This document shows, piece by piece, positions 33,219-41,751 of a DNA stretch of 64,000 nucleotides (within the stretch, counting starts at the first letter, position 1; every line of letters starts with the position of its first letter). Below the pieces are notes generated by a model. That model was not told the DNA's origin, ran no database searches, and saw only the letters and a program-made list of their open reading frames with translations. Position numbers and translations under genes: made by a program. The stretch is from NCBI GenBank assembly GCA_031549185.1, contig JAVBQG010000015.1:1-64000 (forward strand), given 5' to 3'. The stretch comes from JAVBQG01 sp031549185 (lineage in GTDB: Bacteria > Synergistota > Synergistia > Synergistales > Synergistaceae).

Positions 33219-33246
33219 ATCATAGTTGGTTTTGTGACTTAGTCAA
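33219..33246 (-). promoter_or_regulatory. promoter of the glycine reductase operon
   Basis: Minus-strand TTGACT (33241-33246), 16-base spacer, TATGAT (33219-33224). Start of transcription near 33212 puts the aptamer at the very beginning of the leader. Confidence 0.8.
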
Positions 33247-33286
33247 GAGGCCGAGAGCATTTTACGCCTAAACACGTCCTCTTATA

Positions 33287-34633
33287 TCACAGGGCGCTCC
33301 AAAGCACGATCGCGATCGCCGCGGGCGCGATGACGCGGCAGATCCACAGCCACGGCGTCCAGAACTCGAAAGAGACCTTCCCGTCGTTCGTGATTTCGAT
33401 CTTCGCATCCTTGTGCCAGAACCAGCCTACAAAGAGCGAGATGAATATGCCGACTACGGGCAATCCGATGTTGTTGGCGATCTGCTCGACGACGTCCATG
33501 AACGCCATATCCTTGCCGAAGAGATGGATCGTCGGGATGTGTCCGCCCAGCGACATCGCGGAGGGGACACCGACGGCCGTAATGATCAGGCCGACAACCC
33601 AGGCGGTCTTGGCGCGGCTCCACTTCAGTTCGTCGATGACGTAGGAACAGCAGACCTCGAGCAGCGAGATTGCCGAGGTCAGGCCCGCGAGGAAGAAGAG
33701 GATGAAGAACAGCGCCGAGAAGAACATGCCGCCGGGAAGGTGCGAGAAGACCGCGGGGCAGGTGATGAACGCGAGCCCCGGCCCCTGTGCCGGTTGCATG
33801 CCCATCGCGAAGACGCCGGGGAAGATCGCGAATCCGGCGAGGAAGGCCACGGAGGTGTCGATCACGCAGACCAGCGCTGCGGAACCCGGCAGGCGCTCGT
33901 TCTTGTTGAGATAACTTCCGTACGTTAACATGATGCCCATGCCGAGGGAGAGGGAGAAAAAGGCCTGTCCCAAGGCGTCCAGTACGGTTTTTCCGTTGAT
34001 CTTGCTCAGATCCGGTTTCAAGTAGAACTCCAATCCCGCGCTGCCGCCCGGCAGCGTGACGCCACGCGCGATCAGCACGAAGAGGATCAGATAGAGGAGG
34101 GGCATCATGAGTTTGCAGCTCTTCTCGATGCCCTTCTCGATGCCCATGGCGACGATGACGATCGTGACCAGCATGAAGAGAAGCTGGTAGAAGACGACGC
34201 TCTTCCAGTCGCCGATGAACGCGCCGAAAATATCGCCTGCCTTGCCTGCCGCAGCTTCGTTCATGAGCGAGCCGAAGGACATGATCGTGTATTTGATCGT
34301 CCAGCCTGCGACGACACCGTAAAAAGAAAGGATGAAGAAAGGTATTGCGATGCTGAGCCAGCCGACGGCGACCCACGGTCCGCCTGCTATGGTGCGAAAC
34401 GTTCCCAGCGCGTTCAACTGCGAATTCCTGCCCAGGCTGAGCTCCGCGATCATCACGGAGAAGCCGATTACCGCAACGATGATGATATACACCAGAACGA
34501 AAGCCGCTCCGCCGTTCATGCCCGCCAGGTAAGGAAAACGCCATATGTTGCCGAGTCCGACCGCCGAACCGGCTGCCGCCATAATGAAACCGATCCTGCT
34601 CCCCCATTGTCCGCGTGAACCGTTCTCTGCCAT
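33287..34633 (-). CDS. SNF-family Na+-dependent amino acid transporter
   Basis: Sodium:neurotransmitter symporter family (LeuT fold), about 448 residues and 11-12 membrane segments. The first segment reads IGFIMAAAGSAVGLGNIWRF, the family's Na+- and substrate-binding unwound helix, followed by PYLAGMNGGAAFVLVY. The sixth-helix region FFSLSLGMGIMLTYGSYLN is also conserved. The position just upstream of the glycine riboswitch operon suggests glycine or another fermentable amino acid as substrate, driven by Na+; specificity is inference. ATG 34633 with AAAGGAG 8 bases upstream. It is not under the riboswitch, which lies after it. Confidence 0.93.
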   Translation of the reverse strand: MAENGSRGQWGSRIGFIMAAAGSAVGLGNIWRFPYLAGMNGGAAFVLVYIIIVAVIGFSVMIAELSLGRNSQLNALGTFRTIAGGPWVAVGWLSIAIPFFILSFYGVVAGWTIKYTIMSFGSLMNEAAAGKAGDIFGAFIGDWKSVVFYQLLFMLVTIVIVAMGIEKGIEKSCKLMMPLLYLILFVLIARGVTLPGGSAGLEFYLKPDLSKINGKTVLDALGQAFFSLSLGMGIMLTYGSYLNKNERLPGSAALVCVIDTSVAFLAGFAIFPGVFAMGMQPAQGPGLAFITCPAVFSHLPGGMFFSALFFILFFLAGLTSAISLLEVCCSYVIDELKWSRAKTAWVVGLIITAVGVPSAMSLGGHIPTIHLFGKDMAFMDVVEQIANNIGLPVVGIFISLFVGWFWHKDAKIEITNDGKVSFEFWTPWLWICRVIAPAAIAIVLWSAL

Positions 34634-34690
34634 GATCAAAACTCCTTTCTTTCGATAGAAGTAGCCGGGAACGCGCTTGCCGATGTATAT

Positions 34691-34741
34691 AAAAAAGCGC
34701 GGAGGGAAGACATGCTGAACTATCCTCCCCTCCGCGCTTTT
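34691..34741 (-). terminator. terminator after ymdB
   Basis: Stem AAAAGCGCGGAGGG / CCCTCCGCGCTTTT with a 21-base loop and T runs at the end on the minus strand. It ends the rny-ymdB transcript, 8 bases after the ymdB stop. Confidence 0.88.
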
Positions 34742-34748
34742 ATGTTTG

Positions 34749-35525
34749 TTACTCCAGAGGTCTGTCGATTCGGCGAATATCCAAAGCTCGTCCTGTTTCG
34801 TCGTCGATGTCCACGATTACCGCCTGAAAACGCACGTCGGACTCGTCGACCTCGAACTTGCTCGGTGTACCTGCGATAAATTTCGGCAGGACGGAATCGA
34901 ATCGCATACCGATGACTCCGCCATGTCCGCCGGTCATGCCCACGTCGGTTATGTACGCCGTTCCGCCGGGGAGTATGGCGGCATCGGCCGTCTGGACGTG
35001 CGTGTGCGTACCGACGATTGCCGAGACCCGCCCGTCGAAGAATCTCGCCAAAGCGACCTTTTCTGCGGTCGCCTCCGCGTGGAAATCCACGAAGGCCGAA
35101 ATCGTCTGCATATCCTCCAGAATGGCCTCCATACATCTGAAGGGACAATCGATCGGAGGCATGAAAGCCCTTCCCTGCAGGTTGATCAGGCCGAGCCTGA
35201 GGCCACTTTTCTCGAGGAGCGCGTGTCCTTTGCCAGGTGCTGCCGGCGGGTAGTTTGCCGGCCGCAAAACCCTCGGCTCTCTGCCCAGGACGGAGACAAA
35301 CTCTTTTTTGTCCCAGATGTGATTGCCCGACGTCATTGCGTCGACGCCGAGCGCAAGCATTTCGTTCATCAGGCGTTCCGTCATACCGAAACCGGCAGCC
35401 GCGTTCTCGCAGTTGACGATCGTAAAATCGAACGGACCGTCGCTTTTGCGAAGATCGGGCAAGGTTTTTTCCAGCGCCTGCCTGCCCGGTTTTCCGAAAA
35501 CGTCTCCGATAAAAAGGACTCGCAT
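34749..35525 (-). CDS. ymdB: YmdB family metallophosphoesterase
   Basis: A 258-residue phosphoesterase; Bacillus YmdB is a 2',3'-cyclic nucleotide phosphodiesterase that affects biofilm and motility decisions. Metal-binding motifs appear in order: FIGDVFGKPGRQAL (GD), NCENAAAGFGMT, TSGNHIWDKKE (GNH), VDFHAEATAEK, and VGTHTHVQTADAAIL (the H-x-H pair), then TDVGMTGG. The start is ATG 35525, 5 bases after the rny stop, so the gene is cotranscribed with RNase Y, the same pairing as in Bacillus. Confidence 0.95.
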   Translation of the reverse strand: MRVLFIGDVFGKPGRQALEKTLPDLRKSDGPFDFTIVNCENAAAGFGMTERLMNEMLALGVDAMTSGNHIWDKKEFVSVLGREPRVLRPANYPPAAPGKGHALLEKSGLRLGLINLQGRAFMPPIDCPFRCMEAILEDMQTISAFVDFHAEATAEKVALARFFDGRVSAIVGTHTHVQTADAAILPGGTAYITDVGMTGGHGGVIGMRFDSVLPKFIAGTPSKFEVDESDVRFQAVIVDIDDETGRALDIRRIDRPLE

Positions 35526-35530
35526 CGGCC

Positions 35531-37063
35531 TTATTTCGCGTAGTCTACAACGCGTGTTTCCCGGATCAGAGTGACCCTGATCTGGCCCGGGTACTTCATC
35601 TCCGCTTCGATCTTGCGCGCGATGTCGTAAGCCAGTTTTTGCATACACCCGTCGTCCGTCGTCTCCGGGGATACCGCCACGCGAACCTCACGGCCGGCCT
35701 GTATGGCAAACGCTTTGTTCACGCCCTCGAACGACTTCGCGATTTCCTCGAGTTTTTCAAGGCGCTTGACGTAAGCCTCCAGGCTTTCCCGACGGGCGCC
35801 GGGGCGTGCCGCGCTCGCGGCGTCCGCCGCGCTTACCAGCAGAGCGTACAGCGACTGCGGTTCCTCGTCTTCGTGATGAGACGCGATTGCGTTGATAATC
35901 TCGGGAGATTCGTTGTATCGTTTGGCGATGTCCGCTCCAATGACGGCGTGAGGTCCCTCGATCTGATGGTCGACGGCCTTGCCGATGTCGTGCAGCAGGC
36001 CCGCTCTTTTTGCCATGGTTTCATCCAGGCCCAGTTCAGCCGCCATCAGTCCGCAGAGGTGCGCCACCTCCAGGCTGTGGTGCAAGGCGTTCTGACCGTA
36101 ACTTGCCCTGAAGCGAAGCTGTCCGATCAGCCTGGATAACTCCGGGTGCATGTGCTTGATGCCGGTTTCGATCAACGCCTCTTCTCCGGCCTCGATGATC
36201 TGTACTTCCACGTCCTTCTGCGCTTTTTCGATGATCTCCTCGATCCTTGCGGGGTGGATGCGTCCGTCCTGTATCAGGCGCTCCAGTGAAACGCGCGCCA
36301 CTTCGCGGCGAACCGGATCGAAGCTGCTGAGCGTCACCGCTTCCGGCGTGTCGTCCACGATGAGATCGACCCCCGTCAGCGTTTCGAAAGTGCGGATATT
36401 ACGACCTTCTCTTCCGATGATGCGCCCCTTCATTTCATCGGAGGGTATCTGCACGACACTCACCGCGATTTCCGAGGTGAACTCCACGGCGCACCGTTGG
36501 ATTGCGACCGCTACGATCTCCTGAGCCTTCCTGTCCGAGTCGCGTTTTGCCTTTTCTTCCATTTCCTTGAGTCTTAGGCCGATGATATGGTTCGCTTCCT
36601 GCTCCACTTCCGAGAGAAGTAGATTTTTCGCTTCGTCTCGGGAGAGTTGAGCGATTTCCTCAAGGCGCATGAGCAGTTCGCCCTCTTTGTCGGTCAGGCT
36701 CGCCATCTTGTCCTTTATTTCATCGAACTTCTGTTTCAACTCGTCCTCGCGGCGGGTGACGTTCTCCAGCTTCTTGTCGAGGTTCTCCTCTTTTTGTTCC
36801 AGCCTGCGTTCGGAGCGTTGAAGTTCGTTGCGGCGTTCCTTCGTTTCCTTGTCGAACTCCTGGCGAAGCCTGTGAACCTCGTCTTTCGTCTCCGCCATGA
36901 GCTCCTTGCTCGAACGTTCCGCTTTCTCGGCCGCCTCCTGAATGAGTTTTTCGGCTCTGGAAACGGCTCCGTCTTCCTTTTTAACAGACAGGGTCTTGTG
37001 AACGAAAAAACCTCCCACAAGTCCTGCTATGATGGCACAAATTGCTAACAGGATTAACTCCAT
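35531..37063 (-). CDS. rny: ribonuclease Y
   Basis: Membrane-anchored endoribonuclease that starts mRNA decay. The 510-residue protein has the N-terminal membrane segment (MELILLAICAIIAGLVGG), a coiled coil to about residue 190, a KH domain (GRNIRTFETLTGVDLIVDD at about residue 220), and an HD domain with HSLEVAHLCGLMAAELG and GLLHDIGKAVDH. All the family regions are in place. Leader of about 80 bases with a hairpin and a predicted promoter. Cotranscribed with ymdB. Confidence 0.97.
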   Translation of the reverse strand: MELILLAICAIIAGLVGGFFVHKTLSVKKEDGAVSRAEKLIQEAAEKAERSSKELMAETKDEVHRLRQEFDKETKERRNELQRSERRLEQKEENLDKKLENVTRREDELKQKFDEIKDKMASLTDKEGELLMRLEEIAQLSRDEAKNLLLSEVEQEANHIIGLRLKEMEEKAKRDSDRKAQEIVAVAIQRCAVEFTSEIAVSVVQIPSDEMKGRIIGREGRNIRTFETLTGVDLIVDDTPEAVTLSSFDPVRREVARVSLERLIQDGRIHPARIEEIIEKAQKDVEVQIIEAGEEALIETGIKHMHPELSRLIGQLRFRASYGQNALHHSLEVAHLCGLMAAELGLDETMAKRAGLLHDIGKAVDHQIEGPHAVIGADIAKRYNESPEIINAIASHHEDEEPQSLYALLVSAADAASAARPGARRESLEAYVKRLEKLEEIAKSFEGVNKAFAIQAGREVRVAVSPETTDDGCMQKLAYDIARKIEAEMKYPGQIRVTLIRETRVVDYAK

Positions 37064-37104
37064 TTTTCAATCACCTCATCTATAGTTTGTCAAGGTACAA
37101 TTCA

Positions 37105-37137
37105 TTGTCCTTGGAGTGCAAAACATTCCTTGGACAA
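37105..37137 (-). promoter_or_regulatory. stem-loop in the rny leader
   Basis: Inverted repeat TTGTCC..GGA / TCC..GGACAA with 11-base loop (two A-A mismatches), inside the predicted 5' leader of rny. It is nested within a wider repeat, GGTACAAT (37094-37101) and ATTGTACC (37153-37160). No U-tract follows, so it is not a terminator. Confidence 0.45.
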
Positions 37138-37152
37138 ATATTTAACAGAGGT

Positions 37153-37181
37153 ATTGTACCGTGAAACTGCGTATAGCTCAA
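37153..37181 (-). promoter_or_regulatory. predicted promoter of rny
   Basis: Minus-strand TTGAGC (37176-37181), 17-base spacer, TACAAT (37153-37158). It lies in the 145-base gap between recG and rny, so rny can be expressed independently of recG. Confidence 0.55.
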
Positions 37182-37208
37182 GTATACGTAGATGTCTTTT
37201 GCAAATAT

Positions 37209-39197
37209 TCAGCGTTTATTCCGCTCACGAAGCCACGTAATATCTTCCTTCGCCCATTCGAGCAAATGTGTGTCTTTTGCAAAATTCGCCACGCGGAACC
37301 CGGCCTCTCCGTGTTGCCTCAGGCCGGTCAACTCGCCGGCTCCCCTCAGTTGCAGGTCGGCCTCCGCGATGGCAAAGCCGTCGTCGCATTTCTCCAGAAT
37401 TGCGAGACGTTCGCCCACCCCGTTTTTTTGCACCTCGTCCAGCAAAAGGCAAACGCCCCTTCTGTCGCCGCGTCCCACTCGCCCTCGCAGCTGATGGAGT
37501 TGCGAGAGGCCGAAATTCGATGCGGACTCGACCACGATGACGCTTGCCTCCGGCACGTCGACGCCGACTTCGACGACGGTGGTCGAGACGACGACCTGCG
37601 CTTCGCCGGCGGCAAAGCGTGCCATGACGTTCTTTTTTTCGCCGGCAGGCATACCGCCGTGCAGCGCGGCGATATCGACTCCACGAAGATGGCGCGCCAT
37701 GTCCTTCGCGCGGGAGAGCACTCCCTCGTCCTCGTCGCCAATCAGGGGGCAGATCCAGTAACAGCGCCCGCCCGACGAGATCTCCTTTCTCATGTAGCGA
37801 TAGACTTCGTCGATGCGCCGCACGTCGACGATTCTTGTCGCGACGGACTTGCGTCCCAGCGGTTTTTCCTTGATGAGGGAACTTTCGACGTCGCCGTACA
37901 ATGCGAGACACAGGGTTCTGGGTATCGGCGTCGCGCTCATCATAAGCGCGTGGGCGCGTTCGTTTTTACCCCGCAGCAAAGAACGCTGTGTCACGCCGAA
38001 GCGATGTTGTTCGTCTATGATCGCGAGCCCCAGCTTTCCGAAAACGACGCTCTCCTCGAGCAGGGCGTGCGTTCCGGTGAGCACGAGCGCCTCACTTTGT
38101 CCGACACGAGCCAGCAGATTTTTTCTGTCCGAGGGCTTCATGCCGCCGGTTATCTCCAGGCACGTAAAACCCAGCGGCGCCAGGTATCTTTCGCACCCCG
38201 CCTGCAACTGTGAGGAGAGAACGGTAGTGGGGGCGAGGATCGCCACCTGATAGCCCGCGCCGAGGGCTTTTGCCGCCGCCGCGAGCGCAACGACCGTCTT
38301 GCCGGAGCCGACGTCTCCCTGTAGGAGCCTCGACATCGGTGTTTTGCGGTCCAGATCCTCGGAAATCTCATGCAGGGCGTCCTTCTGCGAGGGGGTGAAG
38401 TCGAAGCCCAGAGAGCGCAAAAAGAGTTTCTGCGCTCGATTCCCCGCCACAAGAGAGGGGGCGCCCGGCGCGGCACGGCGAACGCGTGCCTCCCACAGGG
38501 CCTTCTGCAGGGCGAAGAATTCGCGATAGACGAGGCTCTTGCGGCCTTCGAGGATCTCCTGGCGAGAGGCGGGGTTGTGAATTCCGCACAGCGCATCGTG
38601 CAGCGAAAGGAGGTTGCGTTTTGCGAGCAGCGGCTCGGGGAGCGTCTCCTCCACCCGCAGGGTGGGCGATGTCGCGCACTCGTAGATGATGCGCGCGAGC
38701 CACTTGCGCGGCAGCCCCTCGGTGGTGGGATAGATCGGCACGATGCGGTTCCACTCCGCGTCGGGAAGAAGGGCTTCTCCGGGGTCGTCGGGGAGAATTT
38801 TATACGCGGGGCTGGCGAACTCGAGCACACGCTCCTTAAGGGCCGGCGCGCCGCAGAGGACGATACGCCGGCCTTCGTGTGCCGTCATGTCGTTCGCCCA
38901 TCCACCGAACCAGACGATGCCCACCGAGCCGGTGGCGTCCCGGACCTCCGCGGTTGTGATCCAGAGGTTCTGCCTCCCGTGCGCCTTGCGGCGATTTACA
39001 TCTTCCAATGTTCCTCTGACGATTGCGGTTTTATCGGCGACGAGCCGCTCGACCGGAGTAGCGCTCCTGCGGTCCTCATATCGCATCGGCATATGAAATA
39101 AGAGATCCCGGACAAAATCGATCCCAAGGGAAGCGAGTGCCGCCTTCCTCTTGGGACCTACGCCGTTCAGTTGTTCAACAGGGTCGGATAGGAGCAA
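37209..39197 (-). CDS. recG: ATP-dependent DNA helicase RecG
   Basis: Branch-migration helicase of stalled forks and Holliday junctions. The 662-residue sequence has the N-terminal wedge domain (start LNGVGPKRKAALASLGI, LLFHMPMRYEDR), Walker A LLQGDVGSGKTVVA, the DEQH box AIIDEQHRFGV, ALMMSATPIPRTL, and the RecG C-terminal VVVSTTVVEVGVDVPEAS, HQLRGRVGRGDRRG and FRVANFAKD. The start is a TTG at 39197, 13 bases after the divIVA stop, with GGAAG upstream; no ATG is available nearby. Slightly shorter than E. coli RecG (693). Confidence 0.95.
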   Translation of the reverse strand: MLLSDPVEQLNGVGPKRKAALASLGIDFVRDLLFHMPMRYEDRRSATPVERLVADKTAIVRGTLEDVNRRKAHGRQNLWITTAEVRDATGSVGIVWFGGWANDMTAHEGRRIVLCGAPALKERVLEFASPAYKILPDDPGEALLPDAEWNRIVPIYPTTEGLPRKWLARIIYECATSPTLRVEETLPEPLLAKRNLLSLHDALCGIHNPASRQEILEGRKSLVYREFFALQKALWEARVRRAAPGAPSLVAGNRAQKLFLRSLGFDFTPSQKDALHEISEDLDRKTPMSRLLQGDVGSGKTVVALAAAAKALGAGYQVAILAPTTVLSSQLQAGCERYLAPLGFTCLEITGGMKPSDRKNLLARVGQSEALVLTGTHALLEESVVFGKLGLAIIDEQHRFGVTQRSLLRGKNERAHALMMSATPIPRTLCLALYGDVESSLIKEKPLGRKSVATRIVDVRRIDEVYRYMRKEISSGGRCYWICPLIGDEDEGVLSRAKDMARHLRGVDIAALHGGMPAGEKKNVMARFAAGEAQVVVSTTVVEVGVDVPEASVIVVESASNFGLSQLHQLRGRVGRGDRRGVCLLLDEVQKNGVGERLAILEKCDDGFAIAEADLQLRGAGELTGLRQHGEAGFRVANFAKDTHLLEWAKEDITWLRERNKR

Positions 39198-39209
39198 CGA
39201 TCTTCCGTG

Positions 39210-39896
39210 TTATTTTTTCGTCGGATCCGTTTCCAGCAATTTGGGGTCGATGCCGAGCGCGGTCAGCGTATCGGCGATCCCCAGTTTTTTCGGAGGTTCT
39301 TTCTCTCTGGGGGCCTCTGCGGTCGCGCTCTCGTGTCTCTCGTGCGAGGAGGAGGACGCAGAGCTTCTGGATCCCCTGCCCTGAGCAAGTTCCGGCAGGT
39401 GAAGCTTGCCCTCGGATTCCGCGTTGTTGATCGCAGACGAGATCTGATGCATGAGATCCCTGAAAGCAGCGAATCCGGCGGTGCGCAACGCGTCGAGTTT
39501 CTCCAGCTCTTTGGTCATCACGACGACGTCCTCTTCCACCTTGCGGATGATGTTTTCCGCTCTTGCCCTTGCGTCGGAAATCAACCCCTCCGCTTTTGTG
39601 CGCGCCTCGGCCACAACGCTGTCCGCCATCTCCGTGGCGTTGGAGATTCGCTCCTCCGCCGTCTTTTGTGCCATCACGAGCGCTTCTTGGAGAGAATCCT
39701 TCAATCCTTCGTAGTCGGCGAGCTTTTCAAGATGAGTTTCGATATCGCGTTCGTAGTCCTTCGTCTTTTGAGCGTACACCTGAAGACATTCGGCGACCCG
39801 ATCCAAAAACTCGTCGACCTCTGCCGGATCGTAGCCGCGCATTGTTTTTTTGAACGCCTGATTCACTATATCTAACGAAGTCAGTAACTCACTCAT
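39210..39896 (-). CDS. divIVA: DivIVA domain protein
   Basis: A 228-residue coiled-coil protein of the DivIVA/GpsB group, a curvature-sensing scaffold for cell division or polar growth. The N-terminal membrane-binding domain SLDIVNQAFKKTMRGYDPAE and VDEFLDRV are conserved (the GYDPxEVDxFLD signature). A long coiled coil follows (about 30-140), then a low-complexity Ser/Arg/Glu tail and a short conserved-looking end (GIADTLTALGIDPKLLE). ATG 39896 has GGAGG 7 bases upstream. It is followed directly by recG, with yggS and an HlyD-like gene 178 bases upstream. Confidence 0.92.
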   Translation of the reverse strand: MSELLTSLDIVNQAFKKTMRGYDPAEVDEFLDRVAECLQVYAQKTKDYERDIETHLEKLADYEGLKDSLQEALVMAQKTAEERISNATEMADSVVAEARTKAEGLISDARARAENIIRKVEEDVVVMTKELEKLDALRTAGFAAFRDLMHQISSAINNAESEGKLHLPELAQGRGSRSSASSSSHERHESATAEAPREKEPPKKLGIADTLTALGIDPKLLETDPTKK

Positions 39897-40074
39897 CACG
39901 AATCCTCCCCGATGGCTGTTTATTAGAAAATATTGGTTTTATCATCGGAGGCCGAAGGGGCAAAGACGGAACCTCAACGGTCTCAGAGCTTGCAAAAGCA
40001 ATTACGGAAAATTGTCGAAACGGTCGAATCGGCTTTTTCCTCAAATCTATATAATCATATCAAAAAAATTCGTT

Positions 40075-40788
40075 TTATGGTGTTCTGGCACCAAAAATTC
40101 CTGTACCGACACGAACGAAAGTGCTCCCCTCTTCGATCGCCCATTCGTAATCGCCGCTCATGCCCATCGACAGGCGTTTCAGAGGCAGCCCCGTATAGTT
40201 TTGCAGGGCCTCTCTCATCTCCCGCAAAAGAGAGAACGAGGTTCTGACTGCGCGCTCGTCTCCTCCCAGAGGACCGATCGTCATGAGTCCTTCTATTGAG
40301 ATTCTGGGGCAGCGCCGCATTATTGTATCAAATAATTCAGGAGTTCCGTCTGGATGCACACCATGTTTCGCCGCTTCGCCGGAGGTGTTGACTTCCACGA
40401 AAACAGGGAAAGGGCGATACTCCCGCGTTTCCTCCAGAATATGCTCCAAGGCCTCCGCTAGACCCGCGCTATCCAAACTTTCGATACAGTCGAAGAGGGC
40501 GAGGGCTTTGCGCGCTTTGTTCCGTTGAAGATGTCCGATCATGTGCCACGTGGGGTTTTCTCCGGTCCAGACGCTACGTTTCTCCTCGGCCTCCTGCACG
40601 CGGCTTTCTCCGAGCAGCCGGATGCCGCAACGTACCGCCGCCAACAGCGATTCGAGCGGTTGAAACTTCGAGACCGCAACCAGCGTCACCTCGCGCGCCG
40701 TCCTCCCCGAGCGCCTTGCTGCCGATTCTATGCGCTCGCGCACATGGTCAACGTTGTCGCGTATGGCTTCCTGCGAGAGACTTACCAT
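40075..40788 (-). CDS. yggS: YggS/PROSC-type pyridoxal phosphate homeostasis protein
   Basis: A 237-residue PLP-binding protein with an alanine-racemase-like TIM barrel that buffers PLP in the cell. It has VTLVAVSKFQPLESL (PLP Lys in AVSK), LLGESRVQEAEEK, WHMIGHLQRNKARKAL, the conserved NTSGEAAKHG and, near the end, LSMGMSGDYEWAIEEGST and VRVGTGIFG. The ATG overlaps the end of the HlyD-like gene by 7 bases, so expression is coupled. YggS is often next to division genes in Firmicutes; here divIVA follows. Confidence 0.94.
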   Translation of the reverse strand: MVSLSQEAIRDNVDHVRERIESAARRSGRTAREVTLVAVSKFQPLESLLAAVRCGIRLLGESRVQEAEEKRSVWTGENPTWHMIGHLQRNKARKALALFDCIESLDSAGLAEALEHILEETREYRPFPVFVEVNTSGEAAKHGVHPDGTPELFDTIMRRCPRISIEGLMTIGPLGGDERAVRTSFSLLREMREALQNYTGLPLKRLSMGMSGDYEWAIEEGSTFVRVGTGIFGARTP

Positions 40789-41720
40789 AGTTTGACCCTG
40801 CCCTCTTTCGCGCCGCTTCCGTTTACGATGACCGCATCCCCCAGCTTCAACCCCTCCGTGACAAGAAACCGGGAACCGCTGATCGAACGCCCCGCAATGG
40901 GCATGAATACTGCGTTGGAGCCCCTCAGTACGAAGGTCCCTCTGTTGCCGCTTCGGGTTATCACCGCGGACTCCGGTATCGCTACGCCGTGGGCTTCTCC
41001 CGCCTCGATCAGCAATTCGTAATTCCTGGAGGTCACGATCTGCGGCGGAAACCACGGCAGATTGAGGTAGATCTTCGCGCGATGTCCGAAATTTTCATAC
41101 ACGCGCACATGCGCTTTCGAAGGAGTGTCGAGCGCGTCCATCTTTACCATGATCTTATTGTGTTCCAGTTCGTTTTTCAACGAGACGGAGAGATCTGCGT
41201 AGCCGATGAAACGGAGGTCCTGCGGTTGAAAGATAATCTTGCCGACGGCGTTTCCCTTTTGTGTGTTTCCACCGTCCTTCATCATCTTGACGTGCCCCGC
41301 TTCCGGCAGTTCCGAACCTCCCGGCCATATCGCAGAGTATCGCCACTGCCCTTCGGCGCCGTCCAGGCCGGCCAGAAAATATCCCTCCTGAGGCGCTTTC
41401 ACGTCCACGGTCGATTTTCCTGTGGAAACCCTGGCGACAACCTCTCCGGTCGTTACTTTGACGGGTCCCGTTCCCTTCGGGTATCTGATCGTTCCGCTCG
41501 TCGGCGCGACGAGCTTCGCCTCGTTCCAGAGGAAAATCCCCTTTGCCTTGACGACGTCGACCTGAACCCACGGCACGGCCCATGTGATCTCCGGGTGCAT
41601 GCTGTCGTAGTGCCGGAAGTAAGAGCGAAATGCCACGACCCACACGACCGCGATCACGATGATGCCGGCGAAGTAGAAAAAGCGGCGAAGCCCTTGTTTC
41701 GGCTCTCTCGGGCGACTCAT
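40782..41720 (-). CDS. HlyD-like membrane-anchored periplasmic protein
   Basis: A 312-residue protein with one N-terminal membrane segment (FFYFAGIIVIAVVWVVAF, residues 14-31), then an extracytoplasmic beta-rich region. VDVKAPQEGYFLAGLDGAEG resembles the lipoyl/barrel-sandwich part of HlyD adaptors, and VTEGLKLGDAVIVNGSGAKE resembles their C-terminal lobe. The long alpha-hairpin of true efflux adaptors is missing, and no transporter gene is nearby. It probably acts in cell-envelope or division processes, given its coupling to yggS and proximity to divIVA; similar proteins occupy the same spot in some Clostridia. The family assignment is moderate. Confidence 0.72.
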   Translation of the reverse strand: MSRPREPKQGLRRFFYFAGIIVIAVVWVVAFRSYFRHYDSMHPEITWAVPWVQVDVVKAKGIFLWNEAKLVAPTSGTIRYPKGTGPVKVTTGEVVARVSTGKSTVDVKAPQEGYFLAGLDGAEGQWRYSAIWPGGSELPEAGHVKMMKDGGNTQKGNAVGKIIFQPQDLRFIGYADLSVSLKNELEHNKIMVKMDALDTPSKAHVRVYENFGHRAKIYLNLPWFPPQIVTSRNYELLIEAGEAHGVAIPESAVITRSGNRGTFVLRGSNAVFMPIAGRSISGSRFLVTEGLKLGDAVIVNGSGAKEGRVKLW

Positions 41721-41751
41721 CTTCGAATGTCGGAGACAGCTTCGCCCTTAT

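Noticed and set aside
33282..34607. A 441-residue Arg/His-rich frame overlapping the SNF transporter
   Set aside because: It is a frame-shifted shadow without hydrophobic segments; the other frame gives a perfect transporter.
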